Shown: positions 40,673-48,437 of the stretch, piece after piece | Numbering within the stretch: the first letter of the stretch is position 1 | Layout: each line of letters starts with the position of its first letter | DNA from: Tumebacillus avium | Lineage (GTDB): Bacteria > Bacillota > Bacilli > Tumebacillales > Tumebacillaceae | Direction: 5' to 3' | Length of the DNA: 64,000 nucleotides | Assembly: GCF_002162355.1 (NCBI RefSeq) | Contig: NZ_CP021434.1 | Coordinates: 2,580,501 to 2,644,500 of the forward strand | Notes under the pieces: model-generated | Database searches by the model: none | What the model was told of the DNA's origin: nothing | The model's input: the letters and a program-made list of their open reading frames with translations, nothing else | Translations under genes and position numbers: made by a program

Positions 40673-41344
40673 ATGAACAGTTTTTCTGAGCAGCTCCGCG
40701 CGGCAGGGGATGAGATCTGGCAGCAGATCCACGAGCATCCGTTTGTCGTCGGAATGGGGGACGGGACGCTGGAAGCGGAGCGTTTCGCCTACTACATGGT
40801 GCAGGACTACCTGTACCTGATCGAGTATTGCCGCCTGTTTGCGCTGGCGGCGACGAAAAGCGCAGACCTGCAGACGATGGGCAAGTTCGCCGAGCTGCTG
40901 CACGCCACGCTGCATGTGGAGATGGACCTGCACCGCCAGTACGCGGCCGAGTTCGGCCTGACGCCGCGCGACTTGGAAACGGCAAGCATCGCGCCCACCG
41001 CCCATGCCTACTCGCGCCATCTGCTGCACACCGTGCAAAACGGCACGATCGCCGAGATGATCACGGCGATTTTGCCATGCCAATGGGGCTATCACGAGAT
41101 CGCCGTGCGGCTCAAGGAACGGGGCGGGCTGGACAACGGCTCGCGCTACACCGCATGGGTGGCGATGTACGCATCTGACGAATTCAAGTCCCTGTCCGAC
41201 TGGCTGCGCGGCTGGCTCGATGACATCGCAGAGGACTTCACCGCCGCAGAGCGCCGCCGCCTGACCGAACTGTATCTCACCGGCAGCCGCTATGAGTGGA
41301 TGTTCTGGGACATGTCCTACAAGATGGAAACCTGGCCGGTCTAA
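40673..41344 (+). CDS. tenA: thiaminase II / aminopyrimidine aminohydrolase
   Basis: 223 residues, all-helical TenA. Conserved YMVQDYLYLIEYCRLFALA and the catalytic Cys in ILPCQWGYHEIA are visible. TenA hydrolyses base-degraded thiamine (formylaminopyrimidine) for salvage. Start ATG at 40673 behind GAGAGGA. A terminator follows. Confidence 0.92.
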   Translation: MNSFSEQLRAAGDEIWQQIHEHPFVVGMGDGTLEAERFAYYMVQDYLYLIEYCRLFALAATKSADLQTMGKFAELLHATLHVEMDLHRQYAAEFGLTPRDLETASIAPTAHAYSRHLLHTVQNGTIAEMITAILPCQWGYHEIAVRLKERGGLDNGSRYTAWVAMYASDEFKSLSDWLRGWLDDIAEDFTAAERRRLTELYLTGSRYEWMFWDMSYKMETWPV

Positions 41345-41357
41345 CTCCTGAAACGAT

Positions 41358-41395
41358 CAAAAAGCGTCCCCGCCAAGGCAGGGACGCTTTATATT
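41358..41395 (+). terminator. terminator
   Basis: AAAGCGTCCC-cgccaaggca-GGGACGCTTT. Confidence 0.85.
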
Positions 41396-41576
41396 TCCAG
41401 TGTGAGCGTTGTCAAAAACGGGAACAATTTTGGTACAATCCGTTGCAGATCAAAGCGGTGTCGACAAACATCGACAAACCCTGATCCGGCAATTCAAACC
41501 CGCTATATGATACCACATCACCGGAATGTTTTGCAATTGTCTGACAATGAAATTCATAAAAAAGTAACAAATCTCA

Positions 41577-41634
41577 TTGACGAATGTCACAAATTTGCTA
41601 GAATTAGAATCAAGTATGTGAAATTCGACACAAT
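41577..41634 (+). promoter_or_regulatory. ndh promoter with Rex-like operator
   Basis: -35 TTGACG (41577), 16-bp spacer, -10 TAGAAT (41599). ATGTGAAATTCGACACAAT at 41616-41634 has the TGTG-N8-CACA geometry of the Rex site. Rex senses the NADH/NAD ratio and represses ndh in Bacillus. Confidence 0.6.
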
Positions 41635-41648
41635 TAGGGTGGGGAATC

Positions 41649-42818
41649 ATGGCGAAAAAAGTCGTAATCTTAGGAGCCGGCTACGCTGGTCTCGTCTGTG
41701 CACTTGAACTCAACAAGTTGACGACGGCACAAGAAGTAGAGATTATCCTTGTCAATAAACATGAATACCATCAGTTGGTGACGCAGTTGCACGAGCCGGC
41801 TGTTGGCGCCAAAGAAGAGAAGGACGTCACGCTTTCGATCAACTCGATCCTCGGTGCGAAGAAGGTCAAGTTCGTCAAGGACGTTGTCGTCTCCATCGAC
41901 AATGAAGCGAAAGAAGTCAAGCTGGAGAACAGCAAGCTGTCCTACGATTACCTTGTTGTTGCGCTGGGTTCCGAAACGGAATACTTCGGCATCCCGGGCC
42001 TGAAAGAGTACAGCTTCACCTTGAAGTCTGTCAACCAGGCGAACCGCATTCGCGAACACATCGAGAACTGCTTGAAAACATACAGTCAGGACAAGAAAGA
42101 CAGCAAGCTGACCTTTGTCGTCGGCGGCGCAGGCTTCACCGGCATCGAGCTGGTCGGCGAACTGGCAGACATGCTGCCGGTGCTGGCACAGAAGCACAAC
42201 GTCCCGAAAGACAAGATCAAGCTGATCAACGTCGAAGCAGCGCCGATGATTCTGCCGGGCTTTGACGAAGAGCTGGTCTCCGTCGCCAAGAAATCGCTGG
42301 AAGCGCGCGGCGTTCAGTTCATCATCGGCACGCCGGTCGTCCAAGTCGAGCCGGGCATCGTGCACCTCAAGTCGGGCGACACCATCCCGACCGAGACGAT
42401 GATCTGGACCGGCGGCGTCCGCGGCGTTCCGGTTGTGGCGGAAGCGGGCTTCGAGACCGAACCGCGCGGCCGCGCCAAAGTGGACGAGTACATGCGTGCT
42501 GTCGGCCATGAAGACGTCTGGATCATCGGCGATTCCTGCTTCGTGCTGGCGCCCAACGGCCGCCCGTACCCGCCGACTGCGCAGATCTCCACGCAGATGG
42601 GCGAAAATGCAGCGGTGAACATCTACTCGACGATGAAGCACATGAAGAAAGAGAAGTTCGATCCGGTGCTGCTCGGCGCGGTTGCATCGCTTGGCCGCAA
42701 AGAAGCGATCGGTTCGATCGGCAACAAGATGAAAGCAAAAGGCTGGCTGGCGTACCGCGTGAAAGACGCGTCCAAGTACCGTTACCTGGCCAAGATCGGC
42801 GCACTGCTCAAGTCCTAG
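41649..42818 (+). CDS. ndh: type II NADH dehydrogenase
   Basis: 389 residues with two dinucleotide folds: FAD site VILGAGYAGLVCAL at residues 5-18 and NADH site FVVGGAGFTGIELVGELADM near 157. WIIGDSCFVLAPNGRPYPPTAQ is the conserved C-terminal FAD/quinone segment. A membrane-surface enzyme passing electrons from NADH to menaquinone without proton pumping. Preceded by a promoter with a Rex-like site; a small gene follows after 19 bp. Confidence 0.92.
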   Translation: MAKKVVILGAGYAGLVCALELNKLTTAQEVEIILVNKHEYHQLVTQLHEPAVGAKEEKDVTLSINSILGAKKVKFVKDVVVSIDNEAKEVKLENSKLSYDYLVVALGSETEYFGIPGLKEYSFTLKSVNQANRIREHIENCLKTYSQDKKDSKLTFVVGGAGFTGIELVGELADMLPVLAQKHNVPKDKIKLINVEAAPMILPGFDEELVSVAKKSLEARGVQFIIGTPVVQVEPGIVHLKSGDTIPTETMIWTGGVRGVPVVAEAGFETEPRGRAKVDEYMRAVGHEDVWIIGDSCFVLAPNGRPYPPTAQISTQMGENAAVNIYSTMKHMKKEKFDPVLLGAVASLGRKEAIGSIGNKMKAKGWLAYRVKDASKYRYLAKIGALLKS

Positions 42819-42837
42819 TTTACGGAGGCGGTCTTGC

Positions 42838-43083
42838 ATGAATCAACAAGGCGGCAAGAAGATGAACGTCTATAAAGACGACAACTGGAACCAAATGAAC
42901 ATCCACCAGCACGGACGCCGTTATGTGGTATCCGAAATCTCCTCGATCGAAGGCGAACTCACCTACGATTTCGCCTCCCGTCAAGAGATGCAGCGCTGGG
43001 CGGAACAGCGTTTCTCCCCGGCGAACTTCAGCGGCTCCGAAGAAGAGCGCACTGAAATCCTCGCCAAGTTCAAACGCGTATAA
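42838..43083 (+). CDS. small hypothetical protein downstream of ndh
   Basis: 81 residues, hydrophilic, with GRRYVVSEISSIEGELTYDF and an EMQRWAEQRFSP segment. ATG behind GGAGGCGG; an inner ATG (residue 9) is also possible. Probably cotranscribed with ndh. Not recognised. Confidence 0.65.
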   Translation: MNQQGGKKMNVYKDDNWNQMNIHQHGRRYVVSEISSIEGELTYDFASRQEMQRWAEQRFSPANFSGSEEERTEILAKFKRV

Positions 43084-43115
43084 TGCAAAGCCCCTCCTCG
43101 TGAGGGGCTTTTTTG
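43084..43115 (+). terminator. terminator
   Basis: AAAGCCCCTC-ctcgt-GAGGGGCTTTTTT. Confidence 0.9.
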
Positions 43116-43205
43116 ATAAATCCGCAGAAGCCCATCTCCCCGCTAAGGCCCGTATCATACTCTGTAAGTACAAGGATGATACAACCTTACGAAGGGGTGA
43201 ATCCA

Positions 43206-43502
43206 ATGTCTTTCGCACTGACCGGTTGGATGATGTACACCATGTGGGCCGTGCTGGGGTTGATGTCTCTCGATCTGCTGATGGGCATCTACAAAAGCAT
43301 GAAGAGCAATTCTTTCTCCCTTGATCAACTGTCCGATTTCCTCGGCGGCGTCCTGACCCATGTCTTCCCGCTCTTGATCCTCGCCAACTTGAACAAGACG
43401 GACATCGATCCTACAGGCGGCTGGATCCTGCTCGTGCTGTTCTACTTGACAGGGATCGGCGTGATCTGGAAGCTCTTGATGGGCCTCAAGGGCAAAATGT
43501 AA
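43206..43502 (+). CDS. small holin-like membrane protein, unknown
   Basis: 98 residues with three hydrophobic segments (WMMYTMWAVLGLMSLDLLMG, FPLLILANL, WILLVLFYLTGIGVIWKLL). The topology is holin-like. ATG behind GAAGGGG. Own terminator downstream. Not recognised at family level. Confidence 0.65.
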   Translation: MSFALTGWMMYTMWAVLGLMSLDLLMGIYKSMKSNSFSLDQLSDFLGGVLTHVFPLLILANLNKTDIDPTGGWILLVLFYLTGIGVIWKLLMGLKGKM

Positions 43503-43506
43503 ATTA

Positions 43507-43546
43507 CCTTAAGCACTTTGCTCGATTGGGCAAGGTGCTTTTTACA
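43507..43546 (+). terminator. terminator
   Basis: AAGCACTTTGC ... GGCAAGGTGCTT then TTT. Confidence 0.85.
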
Positions 43547-43743
43547 TAGGAAAAACTGTAAAATAAGTCTTTAGTCCCATGAGAAAGATGGTCAAGCGGT
43601 GTAGACTGGAAAGTATAAATAAAATAGAAAATCTTTTCTGACAACTGACTGACTGCTTGTCCGGTCATCGTGTGACCGAACCCTGACTACGAGTGTCTGC
43701 TTGCGGCCTGCCCGGAGCGTACTCGAACTAGGAGGTTGTGTCT

Positions 43744-43977
43744 ATGTTTCAGTGTCCTGCGTGTGGAGAATTAATGGAGATCTTAACCAATAACCATTGT
43801 GTAAGAGCTCACGGCATGACAAAGAAGGAACTGATTGACAACTTCGGGGCTCCGAAATACGTGACCCCCACGATGAGTCGGGAAGTACAAAACTGGATCA
43901 AAGAGTCCACCATCATCTCAAAAGTAGATTTCGATGTAGCACAGGCGGCGGCACGCAACATGGTCCGGCGCTCCTAG
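43744..43977 (+). CDS. small zinc-finger (ROS/MucR-like) regulator
   Basis: 77 residues from the ATG 8 nt after GGAGG (GTG at 43738 is too close). CPACGELMEILTNNHCVRAHG is a C2H2-like finger, then MTKKELIDNFGAPKYVTP resembles the ROS/MucR DNA-binding segment. Probably a DNA-binding regulator. The 190 bp upstream holds a CGGTCA/TGACCG hairpin and no other gene. Confidence 0.65.
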   Translation: MFQCPACGELMEILTNNHCVRAHGMTKKELIDNFGAPKYVTPTMSREVQNWIKESTIISKVDFDVAQAAARNMVRRS

Positions 43978-43996
43978 AGCGCATCCGCTTACATAA

Positions 43997-44043
43997 GATC
44001 CCCTTGCACCCCTTTGAGACAGTGTCGCGTGCAGGGGATTTTT
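43997..44043 (+). terminator. terminator
   Basis: GATCCCCTTGCAC ... GTGCAGGGGATT then TTTT. Confidence 0.8.
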
Positions 44044-44109
44044 GCATTCTAGAACTTTTGCGTTGGAATACTTTTCCGAGTACTATTAGAACATACTAGG
44101 AAGTATAGT

Positions 44110-45432
44110 ATGCCAAAAGGCTCGGAATACGAAAGGATGAACAGCCCGATGAACCAGTTTCAAACCCGTGAGGAACGCGGCATCTACGTTCACGTACTGC
44201 CCACCGACAAGTTCCGCATGAACACGATCGTCGCCACTTTTGCGCAGGAGCTGCGCGAAGACACCGCGACGCCATTGGCTTTGCTTCCCTATCTTTTAAA
44301 CCGAGGGTCTGAGCAGTACCCGACCCCGGAGAAACTGCAACTCGCGCTCGACGAACTGTACGGCGCCTCGATGTCGGCCACGATCGACAAAAAAGGGGAG
44401 CGCCAGGTCGTCGACTTCTCGATGAACGTCCCGAACGAGAAATTCCTCAAACAAGGCGAAGGCCTGTTCCAAAAGGCGCTCGGCATTCTCTCCGACGTGA
44501 TGCTCCGCCCGCAGCTGCAGGACGGCGCTTTTCTGCCCGAGTATGTGCAGGCAGAAAAAGAACAGCACAAAAAGCGCATCGCAGCGGTGATCGACGACAA
44601 GATGAACTATGCGGTCGAGCGCTGCAACGAAGAGATGACCAAAGGCGAACCGTATGCCATCCCGCGTCTCGGCTTCGAAAACAAGATCGACGAGATTACT
44701 CCTCAGTCGCTGTTTGACGTGTACCAGCGCCTGCTGAAGACCGCGCCGATCAACATCTATGTGGTCGGCGACGTGGACACCGATGCGGTGGCAGCGGAGA
44801 TCTTCCGCGTCTTTGACATGGAGCGCGACCCGCAAGCCGCGTTTGCCCCGGTGCAGATTCAGCATGAGACCCGCGCCGTCAAAGATGTGGTCGACCGCCT
44901 CGACATCAATCAAGGGAAGCTGAACGTCGGCGTGTGGACCAATGTGGCCTGGGCGTCTGACGACTATGCGGCGATGCAGGTCTGTAACGGCGTGCTTGGC
45001 GCGTTCCCGCATTCCAAACTGTTCGTCAACGTCCGCGAGAAGCACTCGCTGGCTTACTACTGCATGTCCCGCCTCGACGGGCACAAAGGCATCATCAGCG
45101 TCTTTTCCGGTGTGGAATTTGACAAGATCGATCAGGCGCTGGAGATCATCCGCGAGCAGTTTGACGTGCTCAAAAAAGGCGAGATCACCGCAGAGGAGAT
45201 GGAGTTCACGATCGCAGGTCTGGTCAACGCCTACAAGACGGCGATGGACAATCCGACGTCGATCGCCGATTTCCACCTGAACGGCCTGCTCGCCGGGCGC
45301 GTCCGCACGCGCGAAGAAATGATCGACGCCTTCCAAAAGGTCACCGTCGAAGATGTCGTGCGCGTGGCGCAAGGCCTGCAGTTTGATACGATCTACACGC
45401 TTCGCAATGAGGAGGGGAACCACGGTGCGTGA
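44110..45432 (+). CDS. ymfF: M16-family protein YmfF (YfmF), non-catalytic partner
   Basis: Up to 440 residues. M16 insulinase fold (YVHVLPTDKFRMNTI, LLNRGSEQYPTPEKLQLALDELYGA) but the zinc motif HxxEH is absent, as in the family's regulatory subunit. It pairs with YmfH, encoded 8 nt overlapping downstream. The pair is annotated as associated with EF-P aminopentanol modification in Bacillus; such split M16 pairs (AlbE/AlbF) also process RiPP peptides. The ATG at 44110 has AGGAAG at 6 nt; ATG 44137 and 44149 are alternatives. Confidence 0.85.
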   Translation: MPKGSEYERMNSPMNQFQTREERGIYVHVLPTDKFRMNTIVATFAQELREDTATPLALLPYLLNRGSEQYPTPEKLQLALDELYGASMSATIDKKGERQVVDFSMNVPNEKFLKQGEGLFQKALGILSDVMLRPQLQDGAFLPEYVQAEKEQHKKRIAAVIDDKMNYAVERCNEEMTKGEPYAIPRLGFENKIDEITPQSLFDVYQRLLKTAPINIYVVGDVDTDAVAAEIFRVFDMERDPQAAFAPVQIQHETRAVKDVVDRLDINQGKLNVGVWTNVAWASDDYAAMQVCNGVLGAFPHSKLFVNVREKHSLAYYCMSRLDGHKGIISVFSGVEFDKIDQALEIIREQFDVLKKGEITAEEMEFTIAGLVNAYKTAMDNPTSIADFHLNGLLAGRVRTREEMIDAFQKVTVEDVVRVAQGLQFDTIYTLRNEEGNHGA

Positions 45433-46708
45433 AATTCGCAATGAGCAGCTGAAATTATCCGCTTTTCACGATCAACTCGACAACGGACTCGACGTATACG
45501 TGATTCCGCGGGAAGGATTCAAGCAGACGTACGCGCTGTTCTCCACCAAGTACGGCTCGATCGACCGCGAGTTTGTCGTGCCCGGCGAGTCGGAACCGAC
45601 CATCGTGCCGGACGGCATCGCGCACTTTTTGGAGCACAAGATGTTTGAGCAGGAGAACGGGGAGGACGTGTTCAAGACGTTTGCCCGCTATGGCGCGATG
45701 TCGAACGCTTTTACGTCGTTTGACACGACGGCCTACCTGTTCTCGTCGACCGACAATCTGGACGAGAACCTGACCACGCTGCTGAATTATGTGCAGGAGC
45801 CGTATTTTACGGACGAAAACGTGGAAAAAGAAAAAGGGATCATCGAGCAGGAGATCCGCATGTACGATGACGACCCGAACTGGCGCGTCTATTTCAACCT
45901 GATCGAAGGCATGTACCAAGTGCATCCGATCGCGATCGACATCGCCGGCACGGTGGAGACGATCCAGCAGATCGACAAAGAGACGTTGTACAAGTGCTAC
46001 AATACGTTCTACCACCCGAGCAACATGTCGGTCGTCGTGGTTGGCGACTGCGACCCGGCGCGCGTGCATGCGCTGATCCGTGAAAACCAGGCCGGCAAAA
46101 GCTTCGAACGCCAGCCGGAGATCGAGCGTATCTTCCCGAACGAGCCGACCGAGGTGCGCCGTGCCCGTCATGAAGAGCGCATGCAGATCTCGATGCCGAA
46201 GCTGCAGTTCGGCTACAAGGACATGAGCCGTCCGAACGGCAAGGACATGATCATCAACGAGTACGCGACTTCGGTCGGCCTCGAAGCGTTGATCGGGAAA
46301 AGTTCTGCCCTGTTCAACAAAATGTACGAGGCAGGCATCGTCGACAAGCGTTTTGGCTGGTCGTATGACGCGACTCCGCGTTTTGCCCACTCGCTGTTTG
46401 GCGGCAACTCCAAAGATCCGGACCGCGTGCTGCAGGTGGTCGAGGAAGCGTTTGCCGAAGCGGCGCAAAACGGCATCCCGGAGGCAGACTTCAACCGGGC
46501 GCGCAACAAGATGATCGGCCAGATGGTCTCGACGCTCGATTCGGCGCGCGCCATCGCCCGCTATTTCGCGACCTACACGTTCCGCGATGCCGATTTCTTT
46601 GACATCATCGGCGTGATGGAAAGCCTGACCCTGGAGCAAGTCAACCAGCGTTTGCGCGAACATTTGGCGCCGGAGATGCGCACCGTGTCGATCGTGCTGC
46701 CGAAATAA
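45425..46708 (+). CDS. ymfH: M16-family zinc peptidase YmfH (YfmH)
   Basis: 427 residues. The zinc motif HxxEH is intact as HFLEHKMFE near residue 67, with downstream Glu in EKEKGIIEQEI. GTG start overlaps the ymfF stop; SD GGAGGGG. It should form a heterodimer with YmfF. Closed by its own terminator 95 bp before the MFS gene, so co-regulation with the peptide locus is not shown. Confidence 0.88.
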   Translation: MREIRNEQLKLSAFHDQLDNGLDVYVIPREGFKQTYALFSTKYGSIDREFVVPGESEPTIVPDGIAHFLEHKMFEQENGEDVFKTFARYGAMSNAFTSFDTTAYLFSSTDNLDENLTTLLNYVQEPYFTDENVEKEKGIIEQEIRMYDDDPNWRVYFNLIEGMYQVHPIAIDIAGTVETIQQIDKETLYKCYNTFYHPSNMSVVVVGDCDPARVHALIRENQAGKSFERQPEIERIFPNEPTEVRRARHEERMQISMPKLQFGYKDMSRPNGKDMIINEYATSVGLEALIGKSSALFNKMYEAGIVDKRFGWSYDATPRFAHSLFGGNSKDPDRVLQVVEEAFAEAAQNGIPEADFNRARNKMIGQMVSTLDSARAIARYFATYTFRDADFFDIIGVMESLTLEQVNQRLREHLAPEMRTVSIVLPK

Positions 46709-46725
46709 ATTTTCAACAACAACTG

Positions 46726-46770
46726 CCAGCAAGCAGGGTTTCGACCCTGTTTGCTGGTATTTTTATTTTA
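46726..46770 (+). terminator. terminator after ymfFH
   Basis: CCAGCAAGCAGGGT-ttcg-ACCCTGTTTGCTGG followed by a T-rich tract. Confidence 0.9.
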
Positions 46771-46803
46771 AGAGACCAATAACAACTAAAAGGAGACCCT
46801 TAC

Positions 46804-48048
46804 GTGAACGAGCCATCCTTGTTTCGCAATCGCAATTTCACGCTGCTCTATGTCGGGCAACTCGTCTCGCTGTTTGGAGACTGGTTCCGCGGCGTTGTGA
46901 TGATCGTCATCCTCTATGATCTGCATCCGGCCGCTTCGACCGTTGGCGGGATGTTTATCGCTACGATTCTGCCGACCTTGTTTGGCAGCATCTTTGTGGG
47001 TCCGTTTGTCGACCGCTGGAACAAAAAGAACATCATGATCTGGACCAACCTGCTGCGCTTCGTGCTGACGCTGGCCATGGTGTACGGGGTCTATCTGCAG
47101 AACATCTGGGTGCTTTACGGGCTGATCGTTGTCTCCAGTCTCGTCTCTGCGGCCTTCCAACCGGCGCGTACCGCTGTAATTCCGGAGATCGTCGAAGAGA
47201 AGCAGATCGTAAAAGCAACCTCGTCCTTCGCGATTTTGAACTCGGTGACGATGGTCGTGGCCAGCGCCTTGGGCGGGTTTGTCGCCGACTGGGCAGGTCC
47301 GTATCCGATCATGCTGTTTGATGCTTTCTCCTATCTGTTCTCCGCGATCTGCATCGTGCTGATGAAGTATCAGCCGCAGCAAAAGGAGGTCAAGGAGCGT
47401 CCGCCGTACTGGAAGCAGGTGCGGGAGGGCTACGATTATGTTCTCGCCACGCCGCAGCTGGTCGCCGTCTTTTGGATCACCGCCGCCCGCGACTTCGTGC
47501 TTGGCTATGTCTACATCCTGTTTGCGGTCTTCATCCTCGAAGTGGTGCAGACGGGCAATACGGGGATGGGCATCGGCTATTCAACGACAGCAGTTGCGTA
47601 TCTGATCGGAGCCTGGCTGATCAAGTGGTATTTCAAACAGAAGCCGTTTGATGAAAGCGCCTTTTTCAAAATTTTCCTGCCCTGCCACATCATCTACGGG
47701 GTGGGCCTGGGCGTGATGTTCTCGATGACAGGCTGGTATTGGTTCCTCGTCGCGCTTGTCGTGACCTACATCTTCTCGCAAGGCGTAAACATCATCGCCG
47801 AAACCTCGCTGATGACCTACTCGCGCGTGGACAACCGCGGCCGGGTCGTCGCTTCCTGGCTGACCGCTTCACGCCTCGCCTACGCGATCTCCTTGCCGCT
47901 GTTCTCGGTGATCGGCGGGTACATTCCGATCCATGTCGGCGGTTACATTCTGACGGCCGTCTGCGTGATCTCTGCGCTCTGCGTGTATCCGTGGCTGAAA
48001 ACCGCGCTGGGCACTCAAGTGAAAGAAAAATCGACATTGCAAGCGTAA
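46804..48048 (+). CDS. MFS exporter, cassette A
   Basis: 414 residues, twelve membrane segments. NFTLLYVGQLVSLFGDWFR opens the first helix and FVDRWNKKNIMIW is the conserved loop after helix 2, as in MFS macrolide/peptide efflux-type exporters. It is a clear paralogue of the MFS gene at 51752 (shared GPFVDRWNKK, ALGGF, AETSLMTYSR/TETSLMTYSK). GTG start behind AAAGGAG; own terminator downstream. Location at the head of a Trp-peptide/radical SAM locus suggests peptide export or self-protection. Confidence 0.88.
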   Translation: MNEPSLFRNRNFTLLYVGQLVSLFGDWFRGVVMIVILYDLHPAASTVGGMFIATILPTLFGSIFVGPFVDRWNKKNIMIWTNLLRFVLTLAMVYGVYLQNIWVLYGLIVVSSLVSAAFQPARTAVIPEIVEEKQIVKATSSFAILNSVTMVVASALGGFVADWAGPYPIMLFDAFSYLFSAICIVLMKYQPQQKEVKERPPYWKQVREGYDYVLATPQLVAVFWITAARDFVLGYVYILFAVFILEVVQTGNTGMGIGYSTTAVAYLIGAWLIKWYFKQKPFDESAFFKIFLPCHIIYGVGLGVMFSMTGWYWFLVALVVTYIFSQGVNIIAETSLMTYSRVDNRGRVVASWLTASRLAYAISLPLFSVIGGYIPIHVGGYILTAVCVISALCVYPWLKTALGTQVKEKSTLQA

Positions 48049-48080
48049 AGAACCCTTGGCTACTAAGGGTTCTTCTTTTT
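48048..48080 (+). terminator. terminator after MFS A
   Basis: AAGAACCCTT-ggctact-AAGGGTTCTT then TTTTTT; separates the exporter from the peptide gene. Confidence 0.9.
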
Positions 48081-48128
48081 TATTGTGTGTCGAAGTTTGT
48101 AGATTAATATTAAATTACTTATTACCTA

Positions 48129-48157
48129 TTGAAAAGGGAAATTACTAGAAATATAAT
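48129..48157 (+). promoter_or_regulatory. promoter of repeat peptide gene
   Basis: -35 TTGAAA (48129-48134), exactly 17 bp, -10 TATAAT (48152-48157). A near-consensus SigA promoter dedicated to the small peptide gene. Confidence 0.85.
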
Positions 48158-48202
48158 AACTATATGCAAGGCATAGTTTACTAAATAGTGGAGGTGTTAA
48201 AC

Positions 48203-48310
48203 ATGGAAAAGAACTCCTGGATCATCAATGTGGAGAAAAACTCTTGGATCATCAACGAGCGCAACTGGATCGTTGTTCAAGAGCGCAACTGGATCATTGT
48301 TGCAGTTTAA
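48203..48310 (+). CDS. 35-residue four-repeat Trp peptide (candidate RiPP precursor)
   Basis: A 35-codon ORF with SD GGAGGTG and a near-consensus promoter. It is four tandem units, MEKNSWIIN, VEKNSWIIN, ERNWIVVQ and ERNWIIVAV, each with one Trp followed by Ile-Ile/Val. No separate leader is seen. A terminator-like hairpin follows, then the radical SAM gene. The same Trp-Ile-Val signature recurs in three micro-ORFs before the second radical SAM gene. I infer a multi-core substrate for the HemN-like enzyme; a translational-attenuation leader is the main alternative. No known family is recognised. Confidence 0.8.
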   Translation: MEKNSWIINVEKNSWIINERNWIVVQERNWIIVAV

Positions 48311-48333
48311 TTGCTGAGAACTGATCTTTTGCT

Positions 48334-48371
48334 GACGGAGCGGGAACTGTGGTTCTCTCTCCGTCTTTCCT
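48334..48371 (+). terminator. attenuator-like hairpin between peptide and radical SAM gene
   Basis: GACGGAG ... CTCCGTC enclosing GAAC/GTTC, followed by TTTCCTT, a weak T tract. Partial termination would give more peptide mRNA than enzyme mRNA. Confidence 0.7.
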
Positions 48372-48437
48372 TAACGGCGTTAGAACTCATTGAGTTATCA
48401 TATACAAAAAATGGGAATCATAGGAGGCGTTTCTGAA

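Noticed and set aside
43547-43743. Possible riboswitch before the zinc-finger gene
   Set aside because: Only a small CGGTCA/TGACCG hairpin; no motif of a known riboswitch class could be matched by eye.
48390-48437. Longer radical SAM A start at 48390
   Set aside because: It would place the GGAGG SD within the gene. The paralogue at 50300 aligns from 48438.
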